Below are positions 1 through 9,014 of a stretch of 64,000 nucleotides of DNA, piece by piece. The DNA is from Pseudomonas extremaustralis (lineage in GTDB: Bacteria > Pseudomonadota > Gammaproteobacteria > Pseudomonadales > Pseudomonadaceae). The position numbers and the translations under genes are program-made. Position 1 is the stretch's first letter; each line of letters starts with the position of its first letter. The stretch is from positions 5,207,001 to 5,271,000 of the forward strand of contig NZ_LT629689.1 of the NCBI RefSeq assembly GCF_900102035.1. Reading direction: 5' to 3'. The notes beneath the pieces are model-generated. The model did no database searches, was not told where the DNA came from, and saw only the letters and a list, made by a program, of their open reading frames with translations.

Positions 1-1
1 T

Positions 2-97
2 GCCTGGAAAAACGCAATGTGGCGTACCGACCTGGCGAATACCCGTTCCCAGGACGAAAACCGTCTGATCGTCAGCTACACCCTGCCACTGTTCTAG
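2..97 (+). CDS. C-terminal end of an outer-membrane beta-barrel protein (partial)
   Basis: Reading from base 2 gives 31 codons followed by TAG. The last residues, RLIVSYTLPLF, alternate polar and hydrophobic side chains and end in phenylalanine, which is the usual signature of the last strand of an outer-membrane barrel recognised by the BAM machinery. Most of the gene lies before the window, so the family (porin or other barrel) cannot be named. It is on the same strand as lsfA. Confidence 0.55.
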   Translation, partial: AWKNAMWRTDLANTRSQDENRLIVSYTLPLF

Positions 98-128
98 TAG
101 CGTGAAGCTGTTGTAAGACTGTAAACCC

Positions 129-149
129 TGCCCGGCGCAACGCCGGGCA
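129..149 (+). terminator. GC-rich hairpin after the barrel-protein gene
   Basis: A perfect 9-bp stem (TGCCCGGCG, loop CAA, CGCCGGGCA) starts about 30 bases after the stop codon. It is followed only by a weak T-rich stretch (CTTGCTTTT), so it may be a terminator or an mRNA 3' end hairpin. The rest of the gap up to lsfA shows no further gene. Confidence 0.4.
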
Positions 150-287
150 AGGTGTCTTGCTTTTCAAGTCGGGCTCAACCCCCGCAAGCCCTTCCTGAAC
201 CCCTCTTTTGCAGCGTCTCAAGGCCTTCTCGAACCTTGGAGCGAATGTTGGCCCTCGCCTGTTTCCCGGTCCAGTGAACACATTTTT

Positions 288-352
288 AATATTCCTTTAT
301 CGTCTAGATAAATCGATATTTATTCTTTTTAAAATATCCACAACCGATGCAC
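288..352 (+). promoter_or_regulatory. AT-rich promoter region of lsfA
   Basis: This very AT-rich stretch upstream of lsfA stands out against the GC-rich surroundings. It contains ATATTCCTTTA (289-299), nearly identical to ATATTCTTTTA upstream of ssuE at 1152-1162. A shared regulator of sulfur starvation genes (CysB-type, or a sigma-54-dependent activator) would explain this. The regulator is inferred; only the shared motif and the AT richness are seen. Confidence 0.4.
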
Positions 353-387
353 AGTGAGCTCCATAAGCACTCATCAGGAGCCACACC

Positions 388-1026
388 ATGAGCCTAAGAC
401 TGGGCGATATCGCCCCCGACTTCGAACAGGATTCCAGCGCCGGCAAGATCCGTTTCCACGAATGGCTGGGCGACAGCTGGGGTGTGTTGTTTTCCCACCC
501 GGCGGACTTCACTCCGGTCTGCACCACCGAGTTGGGGTTCACCGCCAAGCTCAAGGACGAATTCGCCAAGCGCGGCGTCAAGGCCATTGCCCTGTCGGTG
601 GACCCGGTGGACTCGCACCACAAGTGGATCGAAGACATCAACGAAACCCAGCACACCGTCGTCAATTTCCCGATCCTGGCCGATGCCGACCGCAAGGTCT
701 CGGACCTCTACGACCTGATCCACCCGAACGCCAGCGACACCCTGACCGTGCGTTCCTTGTTCGTGATCGACCCGAACAAGAAGATCCGCCTGACCATCAC
801 CTACCCGGCCAGCACCGGACGCAACTTCCACGAAATCCTGCGGGTGATCGACTCGCTGCAACTGACCGACCACTACAAAGTCGCCACGCCCGCCAACTGG
901 CAGGACGGTGATGAAGTGGTGATCGTGCCGTCGCTCAAGGACGAGGAAGAAATCAAGAAACGTTTTCCCAAGGGGTATCGGGCGGTGAAGCCATATCTGC
1001 GGCTGACACCGCAACCCAATCGCTGA
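388..1026 (+). CDS. lsfA: 1-Cys peroxiredoxin, sulfate-starvation type (LsfA)
   Basis: This 212-residue protein is a 1-Cys peroxiredoxin (AhpC/TSA N-terminal domain and 1-cysPrx C-terminal domain). The peroxidatic cysteine is C45 in the motif FTPVCTTE, and the C-terminal part carries no resolving cysteine. It reduces hydrogen peroxide and organic peroxides in the cytoplasm. In pseudomonads LsfA is induced when sulfate is lacking and sulfonates are used, which fits its position directly upstream of ssuEADCBF. The start ATG has an AGGAG ribosome-binding site 8 bases upstream. The length is normal for the family. Confidence 0.93.
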   Translation: MSLRLGDIAPDFEQDSSAGKIRFHEWLGDSWGVLFSHPADFTPVCTTELGFTAKLKDEFAKRGVKAIALSVDPVDSHHKWIEDINETQHTVVNFPILADADRKVSDLYDLIHPNASDTLTVRSLFVIDPNKKIRLTITYPASTGRNFHEILRVIDSLQLTDHYKVATPANWQDGDEVVIVPSLKDEEEIKKRFPKGYRAVKPYLRLTPQPNR

Positions 1027-1038
1027 AACAGGACCGAT

Positions 1039-1064
1039 GTGGGAGGGGGCTTGCTCCCTCCCAC
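1039..1064. repeat. Type A palindromic repeat (single hairpin)
   Basis: GTGGGAGG and CCTCCCAC arms surround GGGCTTGCTC. The same core recurs seven more times in this window between genes. It is a typical intergenic palindrome of fluorescent pseudomonads. Confidence 0.8.
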
Positions 1065-1104
1065 CCGTTGATCGCATTTCAAAGTACACATAACAGGGGT
1101 TTTG

Positions 1105-1129
1105 AGGCCGTTTCGACGGCCTTTTTTTT
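1105..1129 (+). terminator. Rho-independent terminator of lsfA
   Basis: The stem AGGCCG / CGGCCT with a six-base loop is followed by eight T residues. It lies 78 bases after the lsfA stop and separates lsfA from ssuE. Confidence 0.85.
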
Positions 1130-1140
1130 CGCCTGGCGAT

Positions 1141-1210
1141 TCATGATCCTTATATTCTTTTAAGGAATAAACAAATGAAAAAATAAGATTTATAGATATA
1201 TAAATCTGCT
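1141..1210 (+). promoter_or_regulatory. AT-rich promoter region of the ssu operon
   Basis: This AT-rich block between the lsfA terminator and ssuE holds ATTCTTTTAAGGAAT, an imperfect dyad (1154-1168), and shares ATATTCYTTTA with the lsfA upstream region. It is the only sizeable non-coding gap before the operon. Regulation by a CysB-like factor is an inference. Confidence 0.4.
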
Positions 1211-1281
1211 GATAAGGTCTGTTCCATCTTGGCGCTATCGCCACACAGCGAACCGCCGACACTTGCTCAAGGAATACCTGC

Positions 1282-1875
1282 ATGCTGGTCGTAACACTTG
1301 GAGGCAGTCCCAGCCAACGTTCCCGCTCCGGGGTCTTGCTGGATAAAACCCGTCAGTGGTTGCAAGACAAAGGTGTGGAAGTGGTGAGTTACCAGATACG
1401 GGACTTCCCGGCCGAAGACTTGCTGCACGCGCGCTTCGACAGCCCCAAGGTCATCGACCTGCTGCAACAGGTGGCCAACGCCGATGGCCTGGTCATCGCC
1501 ACCCCGGTGTACAAGGCTTCGTTTTCCGGCGCGCTGAAAACCGTACTCGACCTGCTGCCCGAACGCGCCCTGGCCCACAAGATTGTGTTGCCCATAGCCA
1601 CCGGCGGCAGCATCGCCCACATGCTGGCGGTGGACTACGCCTTGAAGCCGGTGCTGTCGGCGCTCAAGGCCCAGGAATTGCTCCACGGGATTTTTGCCGA
1701 AGACAGCCAGATCGCCTATGGCGAAGGCAGTGCCCAGGCGCAACTGGTGCCGGTACTCGAACACCGTTTGCACGAGGCCCTGGAGACGCTCTACAGCGCC
1801 ATGGCCCGACGCCCGAAACCTTTGGACCCTCATGTGTTGAATGAGCGTCTGTTGAGTGCTCGCTGGAGCATCTGA
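1282..1875 (+). CDS. ssuE: NAD(P)H-dependent FMN reductase of the alkanesulfonate system
   Basis: This 197-residue flavodoxin-fold enzyme supplies reduced FMN to the monooxygenase SsuD. It shows the flavin-binding [10 protein letters not shown] near residues 7-16 and [10 protein letters not shown] near 74-83. The ATGG(S)[13 protein letters not shown] segment (about 106-123) includes Y119, matching the pi-helix tyrosine of E. coli SsuE. It is the first gene of ssuEADCBF, 95 bases before ssuA, the gene order seen in P. putida. Identity is secure from the neighbourhood and motifs. Confidence 0.95.
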   Translation: MLVVTLGGSPSQRSRSGVLLDKTRQWLQDKGVEVVSYQIRDFPAEDLLHARFDSPKVIDLLQQVANADGLVIATPVYKASFSGALKTVLDLLPERALAHKIVLPIATGGSIAHMLAVDYALKPVLSALKAQELLHGIFAEDSQIAYGEGSAQAQLVPVLEHRLHEALETLYSAMARRPKPLDPHVLNERLLSARWSI

Positions 1876-1970
1876 GCCTTACCGATACAACGAAGTACTC
1901 ACCTTACTCAGCCGCCAACGGCCAAGCAGGTGCAGCCAACCCCCTCATCGCACTATTTGGAGAGAGCGCC

Positions 1971-2939
1971 ATGCGCACTGTCATCTTGCGTCGTGGTCTG
2001 GTCGCACTGTTTGCTGCGGCTGTGTCCTTCGGCGCCATTGTTCAAGCCCAAGCTGCCGAGGCCCTGCGCATCGGCTATCAGAAATACGGCACCCTTGTGC
2101 TGCTCAAGGCCAAGGGCACTCTGGAAAAACGCCTGGCCGCCCAAGGTGTCCAGGTGCAATGGACCGAGTTTCCCGGCGGCCCGCAATTGCTCGAAGGCCT
2201 GAACGTCGGCTCCATCGACTTCGGCGTCACCGGCGAAACCCCGCCGGTCTTCGCCCAGGCGGCCGGTGCCGATCTGCTCTACGTCGCCTACGAACCGCCA
2301 GCGCCGACCAGCGAAGCGATCCTGGTGCCCAAGGATTCGCCGATCAAATCGGTGGCCGAGCTCAAGGGCAAGAAAATCGTGCTCAACAAAGGCTCCAACG
2401 TGCACTACCTGCTGGTACGTGCCCTGGAAGACGCGGGCCTGAAATACACCGACGTACAGACTGTATTCCTGCCGCCCGCCGATGCCCGTGCTGCGTTCGA
2501 GCGTGGCAGCGTGGACGCCTGGGTAATCTGGGACCCGTACCAGGCCGCCGCCGAGAAACAACTGCAAGCGCGCACCCTGCGTGACGGTACCGGCATCGCC
2601 GACAACCACCAGTTCTACCTGGCTACCAAGCCTTATGCCGAAAAACACCCTGAAGTGATCAAGGCGTTGGTGGAAGAAGTACGCGCAGTGGGCGAATGGT
2701 CCAAGGCCAACCCGCAGGAAGTCACCGAACAAGTCGCGCCGCTGCTCGGCCTGCCGGCTGACATCACCCTGACCTCGGTGAAACGCCAGGGCTACGGCGC
2801 GCTGTTCCTGACCCCGGAAGTGGTCGCCGCCCAGCAGAAAATCGCCGACACCTTCTACCAACTCAAATTGATCCCCAAACCCTTGAGCATCAAGGACGTG
2901 ATCTGGACGCCACCGGCCGCCGTTGCCAAAGCGCCGTAA
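1971..2939 (+). CDS. ssuA: Periplasmic aliphatic sulfonate-binding protein
   Basis: This 322-residue protein begins with a basic and hydrophobic signal peptide ending near AQAQA (residues 24-28), so it is exported. The mature part has the NMT1/SsuA-like fold, with [15 protein letters not shown] at its start and [20 protein letters not shown] in the first lobe. It captures alkanesulfonates in the periplasm and hands them to SsuC/SsuB. The gene lies between ssuE and ssuD in the operon, with a weak GAGAG ribosome-binding site. Confidence 0.94.
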   Translation: MRTVILRRGLVALFAAAVSFGAIVQAQAAEALRIGYQKYGTLVLLKAKGTLEKRLAAQGVQVQWTEFPGGPQLLEGLNVGSIDFGVTGETPPVFAQAAGADLLYVAYEPPAPTSEAILVPKDSPIKSVAELKGKKIVLNKGSNVHYLLVRALEDAGLKYTDVQTVFLPPADARAAFERGSVDAWVIWDPYQAAAEKQLQARTLRDGTGIADNHQFYLATKPYAEKHPEVIKALVEEVRAVGEWSKANPQEVTEQVAPLLGLPADITLTSVKRQGYGALFLTPEVVAAQQKIADTFYQLKLIPKPLSIKDVIWTPPAAVAKAP

Positions 2940-2964
2940 TCCGACTTCTTCAGGAGACAACTCC

Positions 2965-4113
2965 ATGAGCCTCAATATTTTCTGGTTCCTGCCTACCCAC
3001 GGCGACGGCCATTACCTTGGCACCGCCGAAGGCGCTCGCGCCGTCGACCACGGTTATTTGCAGCAAGTGGCCCAGGCTGCTGATCGCCTGGGCTTCGGCG
3101 GGGTGCTGATCCCCACTGGCCGCTCTTGCGAAGACTCGTGGCTGGTGGCTGCCTCGCTGATCCCGGTGACCCAGCGTTTGAAATTCCTCGTCGCGTTGCG
3201 CCCCGGGATCATTTCCCCGACGGTGGCGGCGCGTCAGGCCGCGACCCTCGATCGCCTGTCCGGCGGCCGGGCGTTGTTCAACCTGGTGACGGGCGGTGAC
3301 CCGGAAGAATTGGCCGGCGACGGTTTGTTTCTCAGCCACGAAGAACGCTACCAGGCCTCGGTGGAATTCACCCGCATCTGGCGCCGCGTGCTGGAAGGCG
3401 AAACCGTGGATTACGACGGCGAGCACATCAGCGTCAAAGGCGCCAAATTGCTCTATCCGCCGATCCAGCAACCGCGTCCGCCGCTGTACTTCGGCGGTTC
3501 TTCCGAAGCGGCCCAGGATTTGGCGGCCGAGCAGGTGGACATGGTGCTGACCTGGGGCGAGCCACCGGCTGCCGTGGCGGAAAAGATCGAACAGGTGCGG
3601 GCCAAGGCCGCGAAACTGGGGCGCACCGTGCGCTTCGGCATTCGTTTGCATGTGATCGTGCGCGAAACCAACGATGAAGCCTGGAAAGCCGCCGACAAAC
3701 TGATCTCCCATCTGGACGACGACACCATCGCCCGTGCCCAGGCTTCCCTGGCGCGCTTCGATTCGGTCGGCCAGCAACGCATGGCCGCCCTGCATGGCGG
3801 CAGCCGCGACAACCTGGAGGTCAGCCCCAACCTGTGGGCCGGCGTCGGCCTGGTGCGCGGCGGTGCGGGTACCGCGCTGGTGGGCGATGGCCCGACGGTT
3901 GCGGCGCGCGTCAAGGAATACGCCGCGCTGGGCATCGACACCTTTATCTTCTCCGGGTATCCCCACCTGGAAGAGTCATATCGGGTCGCCGAACTGTTGT
4001 TCCCCCATCTGGATATCGAACGTCCCGAGCTGCCAAAAAGCGCCGGCTACGTCAGCCCGTTCGGGGAGATGGTCGCCAACGACATCCTTCCCAAAGCGGC
4101 GTCACAGAGCTGA
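2965..4113 (+). CDS. ssuD: FMNH2-dependent alkanesulfonate monooxygenase
   Basis: This 382-residue TIM-barrel protein of the bacterial luciferase family cleaves alkanesulfonates to aldehyde and sulfite using reduced flavin from SsuE and oxygen. It starts [15 protein letters not shown]. It carries C55 in TGRSCEDSW, equivalent to C54 of the E. coli enzyme, the histidine in IRLHVIVRE and the tyrosine in [10 protein letters not shown]. The ATG at 2965 was chosen over an upstream in-frame start because CAGGAG lies 8 bases before it and the resulting length matches E. coli SsuD (381). The stop is 9 bases before ssuC. Confidence 0.96.
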   Translation: MSLNIFWFLPTHGDGHYLGTAEGARAVDHGYLQQVAQAADRLGFGGVLIPTGRSCEDSWLVAASLIPVTQRLKFLVALRPGIISPTVAARQAATLDRLSGGRALFNLVTGGDPEELAGDGLFLSHEERYQASVEFTRIWRRVLEGETVDYDGEHISVKGAKLLYPPIQQPRPPLYFGGSSEAAQDLAAEQVDMVLTWGEPPAAVAEKIEQVRAKAAKLGRTVRFGIRLHVIVRETNDEAWKAADKLISHLDDDTIARAQASLARFDSVGQQRMAALHGGSRDNLEVSPNLWAGVGLVRGGAGTALVGDGPTVAARVKEYAALGIDTFIFSGYPHLEESYRVAELLFPHLDIERPELPKSAGYVSPFGEMVANDILPKAASQS

Positions 4114-4122
4114 GGTGGCGCC

Positions 4123-4911
4123 ATGAACTTTGAAAAATTGAGCCATCGCGTGGCGCCCTGGGTGCTGCCGATTGTATTGCTGGCGGTGTGGCAGTTGTCT
4201 GTGTCGGCCGGCTGGTTGTCGACACGCATCCTGCCGGCGCCCAGTGCGGTGATTGAAGCCGGGATCCATCTGGTGGTCAGCGGAGAAATCTGGACCCACC
4301 TGGCCATCAGCGGCTGGCGCGCAGGCCTGGGCTTTGTGATCGGTGGCAGCATCGGCCTGGCCCTGGGTTTCATCACCGGGTTGTCGAAGTGGGGCGAGCG
4401 CCTGCTGGACAGCTCGGTGCAGATGATTCGCAACGTGCCGCACCTGGCGCTGATCCCGCTGGTGATCCTGTGGTTCGGCATTGACGAGACCGCGAAGATT
4501 TTCCTGGTCGCCCTCGGCACGCTGTTCCCGATCTACCTCAACACGTACCACGGCATCCGCAACGTCGACCCGGCGCTGGTGGAAATGGCGCGCAGCTACG
4601 GCCTGTCCGGCTTCAGCCTGTTCCGCCAGGTGATCCTGCCCGGTGCATTGCCTTCGATTCTGGTGGGTGTGCGCTTTGCCCTGGGCTTTATGTGGCTGAC
4701 GCTGATCGTGGCGGAAACCATCTCGGCCAGCTCCGGTATCGGTTACCTGGCGATGAACGCCCGTGAATTCCTGCAAACCGACGTGGTGGTACTGGCCATC
4801 GTCATGTACGCCATCCTCGGCAAGCTGGCCGACCTGGCCGCCCGTGGATTGGAGCGTGTGTGGCTGCGCTGGCACCCGGCTTATCAAGTGAACAAAGGAG
4901 GTGCGGCATGA
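4123..4911 (+). CDS. ssuC: Sulfonate ABC transporter permease
   Basis: This 262-residue inner-membrane protein has about six hydrophobic segments and a BPD-type EAA loop around [24 protein letters not shown]. It forms the channel for sulfonates delivered by SsuA and contacts the ATPase SsuB. Its stop codon overlaps the ssuB start in ATGA, indicating translational coupling. Confidence 0.94.
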   Translation: MNFEKLSHRVAPWVLPIVLLAVWQLSVSAGWLSTRILPAPSAVIEAGIHLVVSGEIWTHLAISGWRAGLGFVIGGSIGLALGFITGLSKWGERLLDSSVQMIRNVPHLALIPLVILWFGIDETAKIFLVALGTLFPIYLNTYHGIRNVDPALVEMARSYGLSGFSLFRQVILPGALPSILVGVRFALGFMWLTLIVAETISASSGIGYLAMNAREFLQTDVVVLAIVMYAILGKLADLAARGLERVWLRWHPAYQVNKGGAA

Positions 4912-5714
4912 CCGCTCAACAACCTCCGCGCCTGTTGAAAGGCATCCCGTTGGCGGTGCGCAAATTGCGCAAGGCTTTTGGCGCGCGGGAAGTGCTCAAG
5001 GGCATCGACCTGCACATTCCAGCGGGCCAGTTCGTTGCCGTGGTCGGCCGTAGTGGTTGCGGCAAAAGTACCTTGCTGCGTCTGCTGGCCGGTCTCGACA
5101 AGGCCAGCAGCGGTGAGTTGCTGGCTGGCTCCGCGCCGCTTGGCGAGGCGATCGAGGACACGCGGTTGATGTTCCAGGAAGCGCGTCTGCTGCCGTGGAA
5201 AAAGATCATCGACAACGTCGGCCTGGGCCTCAAGGGCAATTGGCGTCCCAAGGCGCTGGAAGCGCTGGAAGCGGTCGGCCTGGCCGAACGTGCCAATGAG
5301 TGGCCGGCGGCGCTGTCCGGTGGCCAGAAGCAGCGCGTGGCACTGGCTCGCGCACTGATTCACCAGCCGCGCTTGCTGCTGCTGGACGAGCCGCTGGGGG
5401 CGCTGGATGCCCTGACGCGTATCGAGATGCAGCAACTGATCGAAAACCTCTGGCAGAAGCATGGTTTCACCGTGTTGCTGGTGACCCACGACGTCAGCGA
5501 AGCCGTGGCGATTGCCGACCGGGTGATCCTGATCGAAAACGGCGAAATCGGCCTCGACCTGATCGTCGACCTGCCGCGCCCACGCGCCCGAGGTTCCCAT
5601 CGCCTGGCCGCGCTGGAAGCCCAAGTGCTCAACCGTGTGTTGTCGCTGCCCGGCACTCCGCCGGAACCCGAACCTGTTTCACCGCTGCCGACGCAATTGC
5701 GTTGGGCGCAATAA
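4908..5714 (+). CDS. ssuB: Sulfonate ABC transporter ATP-binding protein
   Basis: This 268-residue ABC ATPase has the Walker A motif GRSGCGKST (residues 47-55), signature LSGGQKQR, Walker [13 protein letters not shown] and switch histidine in [10 protein letters not shown]. It energises SsuC. The ATG at 4908 follows AAAGGAGGTG and overlaps the ssuC stop (ATGA). Earlier in-frame starts lie inside ssuC and lack a ribosome-binding site. Confidence 0.95.
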   Translation: MTAQQPPRLLKGIPLAVRKLRKAFGAREVLKGIDLHIPAGQFVAVVGRSGCGKSTLLRLLAGLDKASSGELLAGSAPLGEAIEDTRLMFQEARLLPWKKIIDNVGLGLKGNWRPKALEALEAVGLAERANEWPAALSGGQKQRVALARALIHQPRLLLLDEPLGALDALTRIEMQQLIENLWQKHGFTVLLVTHDVSEAVAIADRVILIENGEIGLDLIVDLPRPRARGSHRLAALEAQVLNRVLSLPGTPPEPEPVSPLPTQLRWAQ

Positions 5715-5742
5715 CTCACTTGTCCCATGAAGGAAGAACGAC

Positions 5743-5958
5743 ATGACCATCAAAGCCATCAACGTGCGTAACCAATTCAAAGGCACCATCAAGGAAATCG
5801 TCGAAGGCGACGTACTCTCGGAAATCGACGTACAGACCGCATCCGGCATCGTCACCTCCGTGATCACCACCCGCTCGGTCAAGGAGCTGGAACTGGTGAT
5901 CGGCAGCGAAGTGATTGCCTTTGTGAAATCCACCGAGGTGTCGATCGCCAAGTTGTGA
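5743..5958 (+). CDS. ssuF: Small TOBE-domain molybdopterin-binding-like protein of the ssu operon
   Basis: This 71-residue protein is a single TOBE/MopI-like domain (NQFKGTIKEIVEG near its start, GSEVIAFVKSTEVSI near the end). Such domains normally bind oxyanions. In P. putida the last ssu gene encodes this protein and is needed for growth on sulfonates and aromatic sulfate esters, but its exact job is not known. It is preceded by GAAGGAAG and followed at once by a terminator, so it ends the operon. Confidence 0.9.
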   Translation: MTIKAINVRNQFKGTIKEIVEGDVLSEIDVQTASGIVTSVITTRSVKELELVIGSEVIAFVKSTEVSIAKL

Positions 5959-5976
5959 TCGATGCTGCGCACAAAG

Positions 5977-6008
5977 CCCCGAAGGTGAAAGCCTGTCGGG
6001 GTTTTTTT
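5977..6008 (+). terminator. Terminator of the ssu operon
   Basis: The stem CCCCGA / TCGGGG with a 13-base loop is followed by seven T residues, 18 bases after the ssuF stop. Confidence 0.85.
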
Positions 6009-6106
6009 GTCACTCCGTGTGTGTTGCGAGACGCTTCTTTCGCTGTTTTCGGACCCTTCCCACGCTAGCCCCGCTGACTTTTTAAGTAGTGTTTTGGCTG
6101 GCGCTG

Positions 6107-6131
6107 AGCCTCCTGATACGGAGGCTTTTTT
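6107..6131 (+). terminator. Terminator-like hairpin in front of the bacteriocin relic
   Basis: AGCCTCC / GGAGGCT with a six-base loop is followed by six T residues, ending only 21 bases before the relic's ATG. It could be a second terminator for ssu read-through or an attenuator in the leader of the former bacteriocin gene. Confidence 0.6.
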
Positions 6132-6152
6132 GTATCCGAACAAGGACTGCGT

Positions 6153-6714
6153 ATGGCAAGCAATCAAGGCCCAGGCCCGATGCCCAACGTGCTGCGGCCG
6201 GCAAATAAAAATTATCTGCCCGGCAAATCGCGCAGGCAGCCCGCACCCGCATCGACGGCTCCAACTCGTGAATTCATCGCACCTGTAAAGACTGTCCCCG
6301 AGCCGCTTCCGGCACCGGTCGGGTGTGTATTTGCCAAGTCCTGCAATCTGCCGAACGCTGTTATTGATTACTGCTCATCTACAGGTTTCGTACCCATCGA
6401 CAGCCCGAAAGCCTACGGTGATCTGGTATTGCTCGGCGGGCGTGAAGTCGATGAGTCGGGGCGTATGCCACTGAAAAAAATCAGTGGCATCGCGCTACCG
6501 GTCGGCATGGGTGGGCTCGCCCTGGGCGGTACGTCGTTGGGCGCTCTATCGGGCGCGGCGAGTGGCTTGTTGGTGGGGCTTGTGGCGTTGGTATGGCCCT
6601 CCAGCCTGGGCGACGGCACGCTCTATACCGAAGACCAACTGCAAACCCTCAAAAAAGCCCGCACGCGGATGCGTTACAACCCCAAAAAATCACATTGATA
6701 TTCATCGGAAATAG
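6153..6714 (+). pseudogene. Deletion relic of a colicin/S-type pyocin DNase gene
   Basis: The first about 170 codons match the N-terminal translocation region of Pseudomonas S-type pyocin-like bacteriocins: VFAKSCNLPNAVIDY, GLVALVWPSSLGDG, then LYTEDQLQTLKKARTR. The frame then runs into a stop at 6696-6698. In the +1 frame the same bases read VTTPKNHIDIHRK and stop at 6712-6714. That is the C-terminal end of the colicin E-type HNH nuclease, including its last two active-site histidines (HxxxH). An out-of-frame deletion near 6664-6675 therefore removed the receptor and most of the nuclease region. The start has AAGGA 6 bases upstream. The relic sits 4 bases before its immunity gene. Confidence 0.85.
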
Positions 6715-6718
6715 ATCT

Positions 6719-6976
6719 ATGAAATCGAGTATTTCAGAATATACAGAAGATCAATTCATTAACTTCATGCAGGAAATATTTAAGGCAAATAAAGGCGCTC
6801 CAGATGAGGTTTTAGATCCTTTACTTGATGAGTTTGAACGTATCACCGAGCACCCTGCGGGGTCTGATCTTATTTATTACCCCGAGGAAGGTGCTGATAA
6901 TTCAGCCGAGGGTATTACTCATACAATCAACGCTTGGCGGGCAGCTAATGGCTTGCCGGGTTTTAGACCAGCATGA
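6719..6976 (+). CDS. Colicin E-type DNase immunity protein
   Basis: This 85-residue acidic protein matches the Im2/Im9 family along its whole length. It opens SISEYTEDQF and has FERITEHPAGSDLIYYPEEG, containing the DxxYY motif that binds the nuclease, and the C-terminal INAWRAANGLPGF. It neutralises a colicin or pyocin DNase by binding its exosite. The cognate toxin gene just upstream is a deletion relic, so this is now an orphan immunity gene. It is visibly more AT-rich than the flanking genes, a sign of transfer. No frame damage is seen, so it may still protect the cell. Confidence 0.92.
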   Translation: MKSSISEYTEDQFINFMQEIFKANKGAPDEVLDPLLDEFERITEHPAGSDLIYYPEEGADNSAEGITHTINAWRAANGLPGFRPA

Positions 6977-6996
6977 AGCCTGGCGTTATTGGTCCT

Positions 6997-7638
6997 TCAG
7001 ACCGATGTGGGTCGCTTGGGTAAATACATCGGTAAATAAAGCCCCACATACGCATCAAACACCCGCATCCCTTCCTCTGCCATGCGCGGTGTAATCAGCC
7101 CATGCTGATGCACTGAGCGTGCGTACACGCGATCACTCAACTCCAGCGCCAACGCGAACACATCCACATCCGCCGGGAGGCTCGGCACTTCAAAGTGGCG
7201 ACTGAACACTTCCAGCATCAAATCGCCCAATTCCAGATCATGCTGGCGATCCGCCTGGGTCACTTCGGTGAGTCCATGCTGAGTCAGGATCAACTGGCGC
7301 GCGGCGGCGTCTTGCTCGTAGATGGTGAGCATGCGCTGTTCGACGATGTAGGAGAGGTCGCGCCAGTGCTTGAGGGATTCATGGTCGATGGGGGCCTGGA
7401 TGGCGGCGCGGAAGGCGGCGTGGACGTCAGCGGTCAACGCTTCCAGCAGTGCCGGCACGCTGGCGAAGAAGTGATACACCGACGACGGCGGAATCTGTGC
7501 GCGCTCGGCCACGTTGTAGATCGACAAACCGGCCACGCCTTCGGCGGCCAGCAAGGTGCGGGCGGCGTCGAGGATCGCGTCGATCCGGGCCCGGCTGCGG
7601 GCGCGGGGTTTGCGAGGGGCGGCGGGGCGGGTGGTCAT
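6997..7638 (-). CDS. TetR/AcrR-family transcriptional regulator
   Basis: This 213-residue protein has an arginine-rich tail then a TetR-type helix-turn-helix (about residues 18-62; GLSIYNVAERAQIPPSSVYHFFASVPAL). A ligand-binding domain of normal length follows. AGGAGAC precedes the ATG on the minus strand. It lies next to, and in the same direction as, the disrupted spuI-like gene, so it may act on polyamine genes, but the ligand and targets are unknown. Confidence 0.85.
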   Translation of the reverse strand: MTTRPAAPRKPRARSRARIDAILDAARTLLAAEGVAGLSIYNVAERAQIPPSSVYHFFASVPALLEALTADVHAAFRAAIQAPIDHESLKHWRDLSYIVEQRMLTIYEQDAAARQLILTQHGLTEVTQADRQHDLELGDLMLEVFSRHFEVPSLPADVDVFALALELSDRVYARSVHQHGLITPRMAEEGMRVFDAYVGLYLPMYLPKRPTSV

Positions 7639-7698
7639 GGAAGTCTCCTACAAGGCAGCGGGCATTGTATGAGCAGGAACCGGTGTTGTCTGCCAAGC

Positions 7699-7788
7699 CG
7701 CTATCGGGAGTAAGCCCCACACACACTTGACTGCATTTCAAGGTTGGAACTCAGTCAAGTGTGGGAGGGGGCTTGCTCCCGATAAGGC
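7699..7788. repeat. Type A repeat pair (inverted, REPIN-like)
   Basis: The left arm GCTATCGGGAGTAAGCCCC (from about 7700) and the right arm GGGGGCTTGCTCCCGATA (to about 7785) are inverted around a spacer containing CTTGACTG / CAGTCAAG. The left arm has lost part of its conserved CCTCCC. It lies between the TetR gene and the spuI fragment. Confidence 0.75.
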
Positions 7789-7813
7789 CAACTCGGTCTA
7801 CCAGGAGAAACCC

Positions 7814-7853
7814 ATAAAAAAACGCCACAGACCAAAGGCCGGCGGCGTTTTTT
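7814..7853 (-). terminator. Terminator of the spuI-like gene (minus strand)
   Basis: AACGCC / GGCGTT arms with flanking A and T runs form a hairpin. On the minus strand it ends in a run of T, 16 bases after the stop codon of the glutamine-synthetase-like fragment. Confidence 0.75.
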
Positions 7854-7868
7854 CAGTGCAACCACTGC

Positions 7869-9014
7869 TTACACGGTATGCAGGTACCAGTTGTACTCAA
7901 GGTCGGAGATGGAGTGTTCGAACTCTTCCAGCTCACTTTCCTTACAGGCGACAAAGATATCGATGTATTTAGGATCGATGTACTTGGCCATCACCTCGCT
8001 GTCGTCCAACTCGCGCAGGGCATCGCGCAGGTTGTTCGGCAGGCTCTGCTCGTTCTGCTCGTAGCTGTTGCCTTCCACCGGTGCGCCCGGTTCGATCTGG
8101 TTGGTCAGACCGTGGTGCACGCCCGCCAGGACCGAAGCCATCAGCAGGTAAGGGTTGGCATCGGCGCCGGCCACACGGTGTTCGATACGCACGGAGTCAG
8201 CCGCGCCAGTCGGCACGCGAATCGCCACGGTACGGTTATCCAGGCCCCAGCACGGCGAGTTCGGCACGTAGAACTGTGCGCCGAAACGACGGTAGGAGTT
8301 GACGTTAGGGCACAGGAACGCCATTTGGGCGGGTAGGGTCTCCAGCACACCGCCGATCGCGTGACGCAATGCGGCGTTCTGCTCGGGATCCTCGCTGGCA
8401 AAGATATTTTTGCCGTCCTTGTCCAGGATCGAAATGTGCACGTGCAAACCATTACCTGCCTGGCCGGGGTAAGGCTTGGCCATGAAGGTGGTGTCCATCT
8501 CATGGTCGTAGGCGATGTTCTTGATCAGGCGCTTGAGCAGTACCGCATAGTCGCAGGCCTTGATCGGGTCGGCCACGTGGTGCAGGTTCACTTCGAACTG
8601 CGCCGGGGCACTTTCCTTGACGATGGCGTCGGCCGGAATACCTTGTTCCTTGGCACCTTCCAGGATGTCCTGGAGGCAGTCGACGTATTCGTCGAGGTCG
8701 TCGATCAGGTAGACCTGTGTCGAGTGCGGGCGTTTGCCGGAGATCGGCGAGCGGGGCGGTTGTGGGCGGCCGTTCACGTTCTCCTGGTCGATCAGGTAGA
8801 ACTCGAGCTCGAAGGCGGCGCAGATGGTCAGGCCGAGATCGTCGAACTTGCTTACAACCTGGCGGAGCACTTCGCGCGGGTCGGCGAAGAAAGGTTCACC
8901 TTCAAGTTCGTGCATGGTCATCAGCAGTTGCGCGGTCGGGCGCTTTTGCCAGGGCTCATTGCACAGGGTGTCGGGGATTGGATAACAGATTCGGTCAGCA
9001 TCACCGATGTCTAG
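7869..9014 (-). pseudogene. spuI: C-terminal part of disrupted glutamine-synthetase-like gene (gamma-glutamylpolyamine synthetase, spuI type)
   Basis: On the minus strand this piece continues the gene that starts at 10812. It reads L-D-I-G-D-A-D-R-I-C-Y-P and runs 381 codons to a stop. It holds the catalytic glutamine synthetase domain (FELEFYLID, GLHVHIS, DNRTVAIRVP). Removing the insertion sequence and one CTAG copy restores a 458-residue frame, the usual size of SpuI/PuuA-type gamma-glutamylpolyamine synthetases. As it stands the gene is split. An internal ATG at 8921 could only give a domain-truncated 350-residue product. Confidence 0.9.

Noticed and set aside
72..281. A 69-codon minus-strand frame between the barrel gene and lsfA
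   Set aside because: No ribosome-binding site, no recognisable features, and it crosses the hairpin at 129-149.
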